Shown in pieces: positions 34,372-42,738 of a DNA stretch of 64,000 nucleotides. Made by a program: the position numbers and the translations under genes. Positions within the stretch are counted from its first letter, which is position 1. Each line of letters begins with the position of its first letter. This DNA comes from Cohnella sp. GbtcB17. GTDB lineage: Bacteria > Bacillota > Bacilli > Paenibacillales > Paenibacillaceae. The notes below the pieces were generated by a model. It saw only the letters and a list, made by a program, of their open reading frames with translations, was not told the origin of the DNA and searched no databases. The stretch covers positions 96,414-160,413 of the forward strand of contig NZ_JAGXJW010000009.1 of NCBI RefSeq assembly GCF_019091135.1. The letters run 5' to 3'.

Positions 34372-34399
34372 CGGCAGCCGATCGTCTGACCGGCTGCCG
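34372..34399. other. Perfect 9-bp hairpin in the 34147-34593 gap
   Basis: CGGCAGCCG and CGGCTGCCG enclose a 10-nt loop, without a T run. The gap also holds an extended -10-like TGGTAAAAT (34551-34559) before the acetyltransferase gene, and nothing else I can support. Confidence 0.4.
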
Positions 34400-34593
34400 C
34401 GATACTCGTTCTGCTATCGTCTCTCGTTATTTAAACAATTTTAGTTTCGCACAAATTTAGCAGATATACTGGTTTTGTTCCAATCCACATGTATTGTGTA
34501 CGAGCCAGGCTTTCAAGAGCGAGCTCCTGTAGTCATTCGCGAGCAAAGAGTGGTAAAATCAGGGGATGAATCTTATTCCTGGAGGCGTTCTCG

Positions 34594-35439
34594 ATGAACG
34601 GATTACTGCCGTCGCTCGCGCTCGTCCGCGATATCGAAGCGTCGGAGATCGAATTTATGACGGATCGGATGCTGGCGATTCAGGGCAGGCCGGGCAATCC
34701 GGAAGGCGTGGAGATCGTCCGATTCGGAAATGCCGTAGGCTTTTACAGCAAGACGATGCCTTGGCCTGCCTTTAACACGGTAAAGGGACTTTCCGAGGCG
34801 GATGCGGATGAGATCGATTCGATCGTCGCGTTCTACGGAGAAAGGGGGCGCGCCGTTCAGTTCGAAGCGGTGCCCGGCCTGGCGAGCCCGAATCTGCTCC
34901 GAAAGCTGACCGAGGCGGGATTTTATCCTTCCGGCATTCATACGTCTATGTATATGCAGCCTGAACGACGAGAAGAGAGACAGGCGGGCTCGGCTCAGGA
35001 TGCGGCCGCGGGTTCGGCCACGATCTCGATCGAGCCGCTCCGGGAAGATCAAATGGAGCTGTACGCGTCTATTCACTGCAGGGCGACCGGCCTGCCGGAA
35101 GCGGGAATTTCGCCCGTCGCGGCGAATAATCGCGTGCTGTACGGGCGTCCGGGCTGGCAGTTTTACCTCGCCTATGCGGACGGCGTCGCAGCCGCTGCCG
35201 GCGTTCTTTTCACCCAGGGCGACATAGCCTCGTTCACCTTCGCGGCCGTACTGCCGGAATACAGGAACAGAGGGCTCCACCGGCGGCTGCTGGACGCCAG
35301 AATCGAAGAAGCGCACCGGAGAGGGTGCAGGATCGCCGTGAGCCAATGCGCATACTTGTCCCAGAGCCATCGGAATATGGATCGGGCCGGGATGAAGCTG
35401 GGATATGTACGGACGACCTGGACGCGGCTGGACGGTTGA
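34594..35439 (+). CDS. GNAT-family N-acetyltransferase
   Basis: 281 residues, ATG with CTGGAGG 10 nt upstream. The N-terminal half (1-130) is a diverged GNAT-like domain. The C-terminal half (about 145-275) has the acetyl-CoA site LPEYRNRGLHRRLL (Q/RxxGxG/A-like) and the typical strand-helix order ending in MKLGYVRTTW. It transfers an acetyl group from acetyl-CoA to an unknown amine. It is monocistronic or loosely linked to the next gene (39-bp gap). Confidence 0.8.
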   Translation: MNGLLPSLALVRDIEASEIEFMTDRMLAIQGRPGNPEGVEIVRFGNAVGFYSKTMPWPAFNTVKGLSEADADEIDSIVAFYGERGRAVQFEAVPGLASPNLLRKLTEAGFYPSGIHTSMYMQPERREERQAGSAQDAAAGSATISIEPLREDQMELYASIHCRATGLPEAGISPVAANNRVLYGRPGWQFYLAYADGVAAAAGVLFTQGDIASFTFAAVLPEYRNRGLHRRLLDARIEEAHRRGCRIAVSQCAYLSQSHRNMDRAGMKLGYVRTTWTRLDG

Positions 35440-35478
35440 GACCGTCGGATTTTAGACGAGGGGGAGTGGGGAGATCGC

Positions 35479-36306
35479 TTGCGGAAGACATACATTGGAT
35501 GGATCGTCGTTGTCCTTATCGTCGCAAGCTGGGGCTACAACCTTTATTCGCATCAAACGAACCGGCTGCCGGAAGGCCGCTTTTTATCGCATCGCATCGA
35601 GGCGACCGATTCGCCCGGAGACTCTTTCTGGCTGTATTACATCGCGAACAACGACGACAAGCGGCTGCCCATATCGGTCTCGATCGAGGGGATGTCGGCG
35701 CTGCAATTTGATCCGGTCTCGGAATATATGACGTTCCGGAATCAGCGGATGTATCGGTTGCTCGGGCATTTCAACGGGGATCCGGACAATACGCCGTTCG
35801 GGAAGGCGAAGCCGCTTACGATCCATTCGGTTGACGTCTACTACAGCGACGGTACGCGGGGAAAAGCGGATATCGGCGAGATGATCGTGTACCGGGGGGA
35901 TTGGGCGAGCGGCGGTTCGATCAGCCAGACGAACAGCTCTTCATCTTCGAACGGGACGCAAACGGCGGCCTTTCAGGTGGATAAACCTGTCACCCTCAAC
36001 GGCTTCAGCTCCGCTTTTTTGAACGAGCTCGGCTCCGCCTTTACTTATGAACTGCATGCGGGAAAAGAGGCGGCCGTCTTTCCGCAAGCGGTCGAGGCCG
36101 GCGAGTCGATATCGTTCATCTCCAATTTTCACGTTCCGGCGGATTCGCAGCTTTACCTGCAGCCCGTCTCGATGCGGCTCCGGCTTGAATATTCGGATGA
36201 GGACGGCACCGAGCGCGTTCAAATGATTCCGCTGGAGCGGCAGCCCTATCCGTCGGAGGCGGCCATTCGCGCGTACGTCAAAGCGCAGAGGGAGGCGACG
36301 GAATGA
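35479..36306 (+). CDS. Membrane-anchored protein of unknown function
   Basis: 275 residues, TTG start after GTGGGGAG. A single N-terminal membrane anchor (about 6-22, IGWIVVVLIVASWGY) is followed by an extracytoplasmic region rich in beta strands, with a Ser/Asn-rich stretch near 154-163. No family recognised. Its stop overlaps the next start by 4 nt (ATGA), so the two products probably work together. Confidence 0.65.
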   Translation: MRKTYIGWIVVVLIVASWGYNLYSHQTNRLPEGRFLSHRIEATDSPGDSFWLYYIANNDDKRLPISVSIEGMSALQFDPVSEYMTFRNQRMYRLLGHFNGDPDNTPFGKAKPLTIHSVDVYYSDGTRGKADIGEMIVYRGDWASGGSISQTNSSSSSNGTQTAAFQVDKPVTLNGFSSAFLNELGSAFTYELHAGKEAAVFPQAVEAGESISFISNFHVPADSQLYLQPVSMRLRLEYSDEDGTERVQMIPLERQPYPSEAAIRAYVKAQREATE

Positions 36307-36875
36307 GGACTGCTTGCTCGCAGATCGCCTGGGGACTGGGACTGATGCTGTTCGACTTTCGGTTTAATAGCTTCGACCTGCTGCCGGACGTACTTGGCTT
36401 TATATTAATTCTGATTGGCCTCGCCAATCAGCCGGTTCGTCAGCGGGCATTCGGGATCGCGAAAATCGCGGCAGTCATTCTGCTCGTCGGGGCGATCGCC
36501 GAGCTCGCGGGCGTAATGCCGGTAGCCGTGACGATCATGCAGGTGAATCAATATTATTCGCTGCCCGCTTTGCTTCCAATCGGGCTTTCGCTGCTTGTTT
36601 TGCTTGCGCTGCTGTACGGCATTTGCGAGGGGTTCGAGCGCACGGCTGCCTCGCTCGGTCTCTTCGATTCGGCCCGATCGTTCCGCGCCGTGTGGAATAC
36701 TAGTCTCGCCATGGGCGCCGTCATGCTGTTCGTGCTGCCCTTCAGCTTGAACGGATGGCACGGATCGGTGACCGTAGTCGCGGTGCTAGCGGGCCTCGGC
36801 CAGTTTGTAGCCGGGATTTGGCTGATCGTGCGGGTAAGTAGGTTCGGTCGGGAGTACGTAGCGGCAAACTCGTAA
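36303..36875 (+). CDS. Small multipass membrane protein of unknown function
   Basis: 190 residues with about five predicted helices. The N-terminal pattern LMLFDFRFNSFDLLPDVLGFILI resembles a conserved unknown family of Firmicutes membrane proteins (FDLLPD-x-x-G). It is translationally coupled to the anchored protein upstream. No catalytic motif is visible. Confidence 0.65.
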   Translation: MRTACSQIAWGLGLMLFDFRFNSFDLLPDVLGFILILIGLANQPVRQRAFGIAKIAAVILLVGAIAELAGVMPVAVTIMQVNQYYSLPALLPIGLSLLVLLALLYGICEGFERTAASLGLFDSARSFRAVWNTSLAMGAVMLFVLPFSLNGWHGSVTVVAVLAGLGQFVAGIWLIVRVSRFGREYVAANS

Positions 36876-36919
36876 AATGTAGAAGCATGAGACCGGCAGA
36901 GGAACGCCCGGTATTGAAT

Positions 36920-36992
36920 GAAGTCACGTGATCGTATAGAAGCCACATTATCAATAGAAGTCGTGTTATCGAACGAAGTCACGCAGCCAAAG
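36920..36992. repeat. Four tandem 18-19-bp repeats
   Basis: Units start at 36920, 36939, 36957 and 36975 with consensus GAAGTCACGTTATCGAAT. They lie just after the membrane-protein gene and run into the terminator at 36985. Confidence 0.7.
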
Positions 36993-37008
36993 CTGAGTGG
37001 CTTTTTTT
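36985..37008 (+). terminator. Short terminator
   Basis: AGCCA pairs with TGGCT around an 8-nt loop, followed by seven T. The stem is short. Confidence 0.5.
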
Positions 37009-37021
37009 GATCGGCGAGTTT

Positions 37022-37203
37022 CGGACTCAGGAGGCGCTATTTTCGTAAAAATGGGTTGTTTACGAGCTTTTCGGACCGGAGAGACCTTATGAACCTGGAG
37101 CAGGGCTAAAAAGCGCCGTCAAACCCGCAATAGCGGCGCCTGAGTCCTCGAGCGGGCCGCGAATCGTGATAGGAACAGGAATAACGGCTCCTCAGTCTGT
37201 CCG
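37022..37203. repeat. Dispersed intergenic repeat, copy 2
   Basis: Same architecture as 4615-4793. The forward arm (37022-37041) matches its inverted partner (37129-37147) at 17 of 19 positions. A weaker forward unit lies at 37072 and another inverted arm at 37180-37203, 51 bp after the first inverted arm. The shared motif TTATGAA lies 66 bp from the first arm in both copies. Confidence 0.75.
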
Positions 37204-37279
37204 CTGCGCGATCCTGCGCCATCAAAATTCGAAGGCGGCTTTTTCTACTTGCTGCGAAGCACTATTTTTCCTTTTCAGG

Positions 37280-37308
37280 TTGCAAATGAACCTAAACTTC
37301 TTTAATAT
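37280..37308 (+). promoter_or_regulatory. SigA-type promoter of the hexuronate operon
   Basis: TTGCAA (37280-37285) and TAATAT (37303-37308) are separated by 17 nt. Transcription should start near 37315. Confidence 0.65.
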
Positions 37309-37338
37309 AAACCTACACGAACTTATATGAACCAAAAC
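37286..37338 (+). promoter_or_regulatory. Three direct repeats, probable operator of the DeoR-type regulator
   Basis: ATGAACCTAAAC (37286), ATAAACCTACAC (37307) and ATGAACCAAAAC (37327) are spaced 21 and 20 bp, so all face the same side of the helix. The first lies between -35 and -10, the second overlaps the end of -10, the third lies downstream. DeoR-family repressors often use such direct repeats. Confidence 0.6.
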
Positions 37339-37361
37339 AAACAATCGGAGGTTTTTAAACC

Positions 37362-38195
37362 ATGGAAAACCGCTATGCATCCCATCCCCGCGAAGTGAAG
37401 TCGTTCGACACCGCGCGCCTGCGCGAGGAATTTCTGATCGAGGAGATGTTCAAGCCGGACCAGCTGACGCTGACCTACACGCATGTCGACCGCTTTATCG
37501 TCGGCGGCGCGCTGCCGGTGAAGGGCTCCGTCAAGCTTGAAGCGGACGCGAAGGCGATCGGCGCGGCGACCTTCCTGGAGCGCCGGGAGATCGGCATCAT
37601 CAATGTCGGCGGAGCGGGCACCGTCACGGTCGACGGCGAGACCTACGCGATGGCCAGCAAGGATTGCCTCTATATCGGCCTCGGCGCCAAGGAAGTGCTG
37701 TTCGCGAGCGACGACGCCTCGCAGCCGGCCAAGTTCTACCTGAACTCGACGCCGGCTCACAAGACGTACCCGACGGTGAAGGCAGCAATCAGCGAAGCTT
37801 CGCCTAACCACCTCGGCAGCCTGACCAATTCGAACGAACGCACGATTTATCGCTACATTCACACCGGCGGCATCCAGAGCTGCCAGCTGGTCATGGGCAT
37901 GACGTTGCTCAAGGACGGCAGCATGTGGAACACGATGCCTTGCCATACCCACAACCGCCGCTCCGAGGTTTATTTCTACTTCGACATGCCGGAAGACGGC
38001 GTCGTCTTCCACCTGATGGGCGAGCCGCAGGAGACGCGCCACCTGGCCGTGCGCAACGAGCAAAGCGTTATCTCGCCGAGCTGGTCGATCCACAGCGGCG
38101 TCGGCACGAGCAGCTACACGTTCATCTGGGGCATGGCCGGCGAAAATCAAATTTTCGAGGATATGGATGCCGTCGCGATGAAAGATATAAAATAG
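37362..38195 (+). CDS. kduI: 5-keto-4-deoxyuronate isomerase
   Basis: 277 residues, ATG with CGGAGG upstream. It interconverts 5-keto-4-deoxyuronate and 3-deoxy-D-glycero-2,5-hexodiulosonate in the degradation of unsaturated uronic acids from pectin or glycosaminoglycans. The full-length KduI pattern is present. The zinc ligands are H195, H197, E202 and H244, within one position of those of the E. coli enzyme (CHTHNRRSEVYFYFDM and SIHSGVG). It is the first gene of a four-gene operon with a DeoR regulator, kduD and kdgA. Confidence 0.97.
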   Translation: MENRYASHPREVKSFDTARLREEFLIEEMFKPDQLTLTYTHVDRFIVGGALPVKGSVKLEADAKAIGAATFLERREIGIINVGGAGTVTVDGETYAMASKDCLYIGLGAKEVLFASDDASQPAKFYLNSTPAHKTYPTVKAAISEASPNHLGSLTNSNERTIYRYIHTGGIQSCQLVMGMTLLKDGSMWNTMPCHTHNRRSEVYFYFDMPEDGVVFHLMGEPQETRHLAVRNEQSVISPSWSIHSGVGTSSYTFIWGMAGENQIFEDMDAVAMKDIK

Positions 38196-38225
38196 AAGGA
38201 AATCGCTAGGATTGGAGATTCGGCA

Positions 38226-38996
38226 ATGAACCCTCTGCGCAGACACGAGATGATCATGGAGATGCTGCTGGCCGCGAACGAGGTGACGGTGGCAGAGCTC
38301 AGCGAACGGCTTGAGGTGACGGGAAAAACGATCCGCGAGGATCTGGCCAAGCTTGAGGAAAAGGGGCTGCTGCAGCGGATGCACGGCGGCGCGGTGCTTG
38401 CGCAGGCGGACCAGCTCGGCATCCTGTCGCTCAAAAATCCGGTCGCGCGCCATGCCGCCGAAAAGGCGGAGGTCGCCAGGCTGGCAGTGTCCCTGATCGA
38501 GCCGAACGACATCGTCGCGCTCGACGGCGGCACGACGACGCAGGAGATGGCCCGGCAGCTGCCGAACCAGCCGATGACCGTCGTGACCAACGATATCGTC
38601 ATCATCAGCGAGCTCGTGCGCAAGGACGCGATCCGGCTCGTCGTACCCGGCGGCTACCGGGTGCGCAACATGCTGGTCGGCGCCGATGCGGTCGCTTACG
38701 TGCGCAAGCTCAACATCCGCAAGGCGTTTCTCGCGGCGACGGGGGTTCAGCCGGACTCCGGCTTCACGATCTACACGGGAGAGTTCGGCGAGATGAAGCG
38801 CGCCCTCATCGAGACGGCCCAGCTGTCCTACGTGACGGCGGACCATCACAAGTTCGGGCAGGGCGCGCTGTTCACGTTCGCACAGCTGACCGAGGTCGAG
38901 GCGATCGTCACCGACGCAGGACTCTCTCCGGAGGTGGCGGCGCAGTACCGGCAAGCGGGCGTCCGATTACTTATCAATGAAGAGAAAGAAGGATAG
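38226..38996 (+). CDS. DeoR-family transcriptional regulator
   Basis: 256 residues. N-terminal DeoR HTH (about 1-57, with VTVAELSERLEVTGKTIREDLAKLEEKGLL) and a sugar-phosphate sensing DeoR_C domain (about 75-235, with DIVALDGGTTTQEMARQL and KAFLAATGVQPDSGFT). It is encoded within the hexuronate operon between kduI and kduD. It therefore most likely represses this operon through the three direct repeats before kduI, and is relieved by a pathway intermediate. Confidence 0.93.
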   Translation: MNPLRRHEMIMEMLLAANEVTVAELSERLEVTGKTIREDLAKLEEKGLLQRMHGGAVLAQADQLGILSLKNPVARHAAEKAEVARLAVSLIEPNDIVALDGGTTTQEMARQLPNQPMTVVTNDIVIISELVRKDAIRLVVPGGYRVRNMLVGADAVAYVRKLNIRKAFLAATGVQPDSGFTIYTGEFGEMKRALIETAQLSYVTADHHKFGQGALFTFAQLTEVEAIVTDAGLSPEVAAQYRQAGVRLLINEEKEG

Positions 38997-39001
38997 AGCC
39001 A

Positions 39002-39751
39002 ATGTTGTTCGACTTAACCGGCAAGACGGCGCTCGTCACCGGCGCATCCGGCGGACTGGGCCAGGCGATGGCGATGGGGCTCGCCGAGGCCGGCGCCAAG
39101 GTCGTCGCGGTCGCCTCCTCCAATTGCGACGCGACGGTAGCGGCCGTACGCGAAGCCGGCGGAACGATTGAGCAGATCTCCGCGAATCTGAGCGAGCTAG
39201 ACGGGCTGGAGGGCGTGTTCGAGAAGGCGCTCTCGTTCTACGGCAGCATCGATATTCTCGTGAACAACGCGGGTACGATCCGGCGTACGCCGGCCGTGGA
39301 TCACGCGGCCAAGGATTGGTTCGACGTCATCGACTTGAACCTGAATTCGGTGTTTTTCCTCAGCCAGCTGGCCGGGCGGCATATGATCGCGCGCGGCAGC
39401 GGCAAGATCATCAACATCGCATCGATGCTGACGTTTCAGGGCGGCATCAACGTGCCCGGCTACACGGCGAGCAAGCATGGCGTCGCGGGCATCACCAAAG
39501 CGCTGGCGAACGAATGGGCGGGCAAAGGCATCCAGGTCAACGCGATCGCACCGGGCTACATGACGACGAACAATACGGCGCCGATCGTCGCGGACCAGGC
39601 CCGCTACCAGTCGATCACCGACCGGATTCCGGCAGGGCGCTGGGGACAGCCCGAGGATATGAAGGGGCCGGTCGTATTCCTGGCATCGTCGGCGTCCGAC
39701 TATATGAATGGCCATGTGCTGTGCGTGGATGGAGGGTGGCTGGCAAGATGA
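39002..39751 (+). CDS. kduD: 2-dehydro-3-deoxy-D-gluconate 5-dehydrogenase
   Basis: 249 residues, classical short-chain dehydrogenase. It has the NAD-binding TGASGGLG (about 13-20), NNAG, and active-site Y154-x3-K158 (GYTASKHG). It reduces 3-deoxy-D-glycero-2,5-hexodiulosonate to KDG. It starts 5 nt after the regulator gene and overlaps kdgA by 4 nt. Identity as kduD rests on the SDR type plus its operon with kduI. Confidence 0.92.
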   Translation: MLFDLTGKTALVTGASGGLGQAMAMGLAEAGAKVVAVASSNCDATVAAVREAGGTIEQISANLSELDGLEGVFEKALSFYGSIDILVNNAGTIRRTPAVDHAAKDWFDVIDLNLNSVFFLSQLAGRHMIARGSGKIINIASMLTFQGGINVPGYTASKHGVAGITKALANEWAGKGIQVNAIAPGYMTTNNTAPIVADQARYQSITDRIPAGRWGQPEDMKGPVVFLASSASDYMNGHVLCVDGGWLAR

Positions 39752-40398
39752 CGACAGGCAGAACGCAGAGCGAGCTGATGAAGTCGCTGGCGGCGAGCAA
39801 GATCGTCGCGATTATCCGGGGCATTCCGGAGGACAAGGGAGACGCGACCGCCGAAGCGCTGGCGGAGGGAGGCGTCGTCTTCCTCGAGGTGACGCTGAAC
39901 ACGGACGGCGCGCTTGGCATGATCTCGCGGTTCCGCGAGCGCTACGAAGGCCGAATGCGGATCGGCGCCGGCACGGTGCTCGATCTGGACCAGGCGAAGG
40001 AAGCGGCCGCGGCGGGCGCGGAGTACATCATTTCGCCGAACCTGGACCTGGAGGTTGTCCGCTTCGGCGTCGAGCAGGGCATCGAGGTGTGGCCGGGCAC
40101 GAGGACGCCGACCGAGATCGTGGCAGCCTACAAGGCAGGGGCCTCGGCGGTCAAAGTATTTCCGCTCGGCAGCCTTGGCGTCGGTTACCTGAAGGAGATC
40201 CGTGCGCCGCTGAACCACATTCCGATGGTGGCGACCGGCGGCGTGAACCTGCAGAACATCCGGTCCGTGCTGGACGCCGGTGCCGTGGCCGTCGGCCTGG
40301 GCGGCAATCTGGTGGACAAGAAGCTCGTCGCGGACGGCGACTTCAAGGCGCTGGCGAAGCTCGCGCAGGCGTATGCGGACGAAGTAGCGAAGAGTTGA
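39748..40398 (+). CDS. kdgA: KDPG aldolase
   Basis: 216 residues from the ATG at 39748 that overlaps the kduD stop; a longer in-frame opening to 39316 lies inside kduD and is rejected. Class I aldolase with Schiff-base K136 in ASAVKVFPLG and E47 in FLEVTLNT. It cleaves 2-keto-3-deoxy-6-phosphogluconate to pyruvate and glyceraldehyde 3-phosphate. The KDG kinase needed before this step is not encoded in the window. A terminator follows. Confidence 0.95.
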   Translation: MTTGRTQSELMKSLAASKIVAIIRGIPEDKGDATAEALAEGGVVFLEVTLNTDGALGMISRFRERYEGRMRIGAGTVLDLDQAKEAAAAGAEYIISPNLDLEVVRFGVEQGIEVWPGTRTPTEIVAAYKAGASAVKVFPLGSLGVGYLKEIRAPLNHIPMVATGGVNLQNIRSVLDAGAVAVGLGGNLVDKKLVADGDFKALAKLAQAYADEVAKS

Positions 40399-40457
40399 AC
40401 GAGCCTGCCGGACCGAGTATTATAAAAGTATTGAAGTATTGAACGCGAGTGAAGCAC

Positions 40458-40489
40458 ACCGCCTCTCCGAATGGAGCTGGCGGTTTTTT
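40458..40489 (+). terminator. Terminator after the hexuronate operon
   Basis: ACCGCC pairs with GGCGGT, with an inner TCTCC/GGAG pairing, followed by six T. Confidence 0.85.
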
Positions 40490-40521
40490 GCGTTCCTCGT
40501 ACATAAAGGGAGGCCAGGGCT

Positions 40522-41199
40522 ATGGATATGCTCGAAAATCAACATGCGCTTTGGATGGCGGATCAAGCGAAAAGCCGGGCCGGAGAATCGCGTCGCCGTC
40601 TTCTGGAAGGGCATGGAGAATCCGAGAAGCTGTTCGCCAAAACTATCTGGTGGCCGCTAAGCGGCAGCTTTGATTTTCTGCATGCCGAATTTGAAGTTCT
40701 GAGCCATCGGGACGGCTCCTTCTACCTTGATTTTGCCTATGCACGACCGCCGCATCTTATCGATTGGGAGATCGACGATTTTGCGACGCACGGCAAGCAT
40801 GTCAATCGGCGCACCTTCGAGTACGAACGGGATCGGCAGAATCAACTGACGTTGGACGGTTGGAAGGTGTTTCGGATACCGTTGGATATGATCAGGGAGC
40901 ACCCGCGGAAATGCCAGCAGTTTGTATGGCAAGTGATGGGCAAGCTGTATGGCGATTTCCAAACGAGCGATCGATCCGAGCTTTCATTGCTCAAGCGGGA
41001 GATCGATCGTCTTGCGGTAGGCTATAAGAGGCCGTTTACGCCTGAAGAAGTCAGTTTGCCGTTAGGTATCAGTTTGCAGTATGCGCGCAAGATGCTCCAT
41101 GAGTTGATTGACGATGCCTGGTTGGCGGTCGCGTCGGGTTCAACGCGTATTCGAACTTATAGGCTCGGCGAGAAAGCGGAGCCTTGGAAAACAAAATGA
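40522..41199 (+). CDS. Nuclease-fold-like protein with C-terminal winged helix
   Basis: 225 residues, ATG with GGGAGG 10 nt upstream. The middle part (about 50-135) resembles DUF559/Vsr-type endonuclease folds: an acidic strand (LIDWEIDDF), a basic helix (RRTFEYERDRQNQLTLDGW) and the strand KVFRIPLDMI. The C-terminus (about 155-215) looks like a winged helix. An exact catalytic triad cannot be confirmed by eye. It stands alone between a terminator and a convergent amidohydrolase gene. Function is unknown; DNA binding or a regulator built on a nuclease scaffold are both possible. Confidence 0.6.
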   Translation: MDMLENQHALWMADQAKSRAGESRRRLLEGHGESEKLFAKTIWWPLSGSFDFLHAEFEVLSHRDGSFYLDFAYARPPHLIDWEIDDFATHGKHVNRRTFEYERDRQNQLTLDGWKVFRIPLDMIREHPRKCQQFVWQVMGKLYGDFQTSDRSELSLLKREIDRLAVGYKRPFTPEEVSLPLGISLQYARKMLHELIDDAWLAVASGSTRIRTYRLGEKAEPWKTK

Positions 41200-41345
41200 A
41201 CGGCGTGCAAGGTTGAGCGCAAATAAGGATGCGGCACATTGTTGGTTGGCTGTAGAGATTGGTCAGCGTCCGAGGCATCCCGCGCCGGGATCGGCGACGG
41301 TGCTTCGGACGCGCAATTGTACGACAGGTATCGGTTTAGAGACGA

Positions 41346-42545
41346 TCAGCGCTGTTGCTTCCCTGTCGCGGCCGCGAATTCGGCGCGAATGCGGGAGAGC
41401 AAATCGGCGTCGGTCAGCACGTCGTAGGCGGTTAGCGCCAGCGTCTTGGCGCCGAACACCATGCCGTCGTATGCCCGGGGGAGCTGCGCGGCGTCCCTGA
41501 ATTCAAGCGAATGCAGCGCGTACGGGGCGTCGACGACCTTGATGTAGCCGTGCACCGCGGGGCAGCGCAGCGAGACGTTGCCCAGATCGAGCGACCCGTT
41601 GTCGTGGCCGGCGGCGATCTGCTCCGACCGGACGCCGCCTTCGATCAGGTTGACCGTGAATGCGTCGGAGAGCGCCACGTTTGTGCGCAGCTCGTCGTAC
41701 GAATACTCGTAGTTGCTGACAGCGAGCCTGCTGCCGGTCGCGAGCGCGGCGGCCTCCGCGCAGGCGTTCACCTTGCGGACGAGCTCGTCCGTGTAGGCGC
41801 GGCTCTTGGCGCGGACGTAGAAGCGGGCGGCGGCGTAGTCGGGAATGATGTTCGGCGCCCGGCCGCCGTCCGACACGATGCCGTGAATGCGCGCGTCGCT
41901 GCGCGTCTGCTGCCGCAGGGCGCCGACGCCGTTAAACAGCTGGATGACCGCGTCCAGCGCGTTGATCCCGTCTTCGGGGTTGGCCGCGGCGTGCGCGGCT
42001 TTGCCGAAAAACTCGTATTGCAGCGCATCCATCGCGAGCGAGGAGCCAGAGCGCTCGAAGCTATGGTACGGATGCGCCATGAGCGCCGCGTCCACGTCGT
42101 CGAACAGACCGGCGGCCGCCATGTCCACCTTGGCGCCTTTGGTCTCCTCGGCCGGCGTCCCGTAGACGCGGAGGGTGCCGCCGGTCTCCGCCAACAGCGG
42201 CACCAGTCCGGCGGCGGCGCCGTGCGCCTTCGTGCAGATCAGATGATGCCCGCAGGGGTGGCCGATCTCCGGCGGCGCGTCGTACTCGGCGAGCAAGGCG
42301 ACCGTCGGACCCGGCTTGCCGGACCGGTATTCCGCGACGAACGCCGTCTCAAGCCCGAGCGTCCCCCGCTCGACGGCGAAGCCGAGCGCCTCCAGCGCTT
42401 CCGTCAAGCGGGCGGAAGCCAGCTTTTCCTCGTGACCGAGCTCGGGGTTCACCGCGATATAGGCGGCAAGCTCGCGAAGCTTCGGGGCGTAAGCGTCTAT
42501 GGCATCGCGGATTCGCGATTTATCGTGCGACAGCTGGGCGTTCAT
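41346..42545 (-). CDS. M20-family amidohydrolase (AbgB-like)
   Basis: The ATG at 42545 follows AGAGGGAACGAGG; an in-frame ATG at 42599 lacks a ribosome site. It has 399 residues. M20 metallopeptidase/amidohydrolase features are GHPCGHH (metal ligand region, near 95-101), TPAEETKGAK, and the dimerisation (lid) domain with the Gly-Lys-Ala-Ala-His-Ala-Ala motif. It resembles p-aminobenzoyl-glutamate hydrolase subunit B and indole-acetyl-amino-acid hydrolases. It is cytoplasmic and the substrate is unknown. It is divergent from the oxidoreductase cluster. Confidence 0.88.
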   Translation of the reverse strand: MNAQLSHDKSRIRDAIDAYAPKLRELAAYIAVNPELGHEEKLASARLTEALEALGFAVERGTLGLETAFVAEYRSGKPGPTVALLAEYDAPPEIGHPCGHHLICTKAHGAAAGLVPLLAETGGTLRVYGTPAEETKGAKVDMAAAGLFDDVDAALMAHPYHSFERSGSSLAMDALQYEFFGKAAHAAANPEDGINALDAVIQLFNGVGALRQQTRSDARIHGIVSDGGRAPNIIPDYAAARFYVRAKSRAYTDELVRKVNACAEAAALATGSRLAVSNYEYSYDELRTNVALSDAFTVNLIEGGVRSEQIAAGHDNGSLDLGNVSLRCPAVHGYIKVVDAPYALHSLEFRDAAQLPRAYDGMVFGAKTLALTAYDVLTDADLLSRIRAEFAAATGKQQR

Positions 42546-42738
42546 CCTCGTTCCCTCTTTCTTTTTCCATATAAAAGCGTCTAACGCGAAGTGTAACACA
42601 ACCGCGACTTCAGTTAAAATGAAGAGGAGGCATGTCGCATAATTATAGTCTACATGACACGAAATTGCATTTAAATCGGATGTTGGTCCGTGCTATCTTG
42701 TGGTAGTGTCGTATATTTGAAGGGAGAGAGCAGTTAAA

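Noticed and set aside
29891..34560. A binding protein or ATPase belonging to the fused permease
   Set aside because: All neighbouring frames are germination, unknown or acetyltransferase genes; none has the needed motifs.
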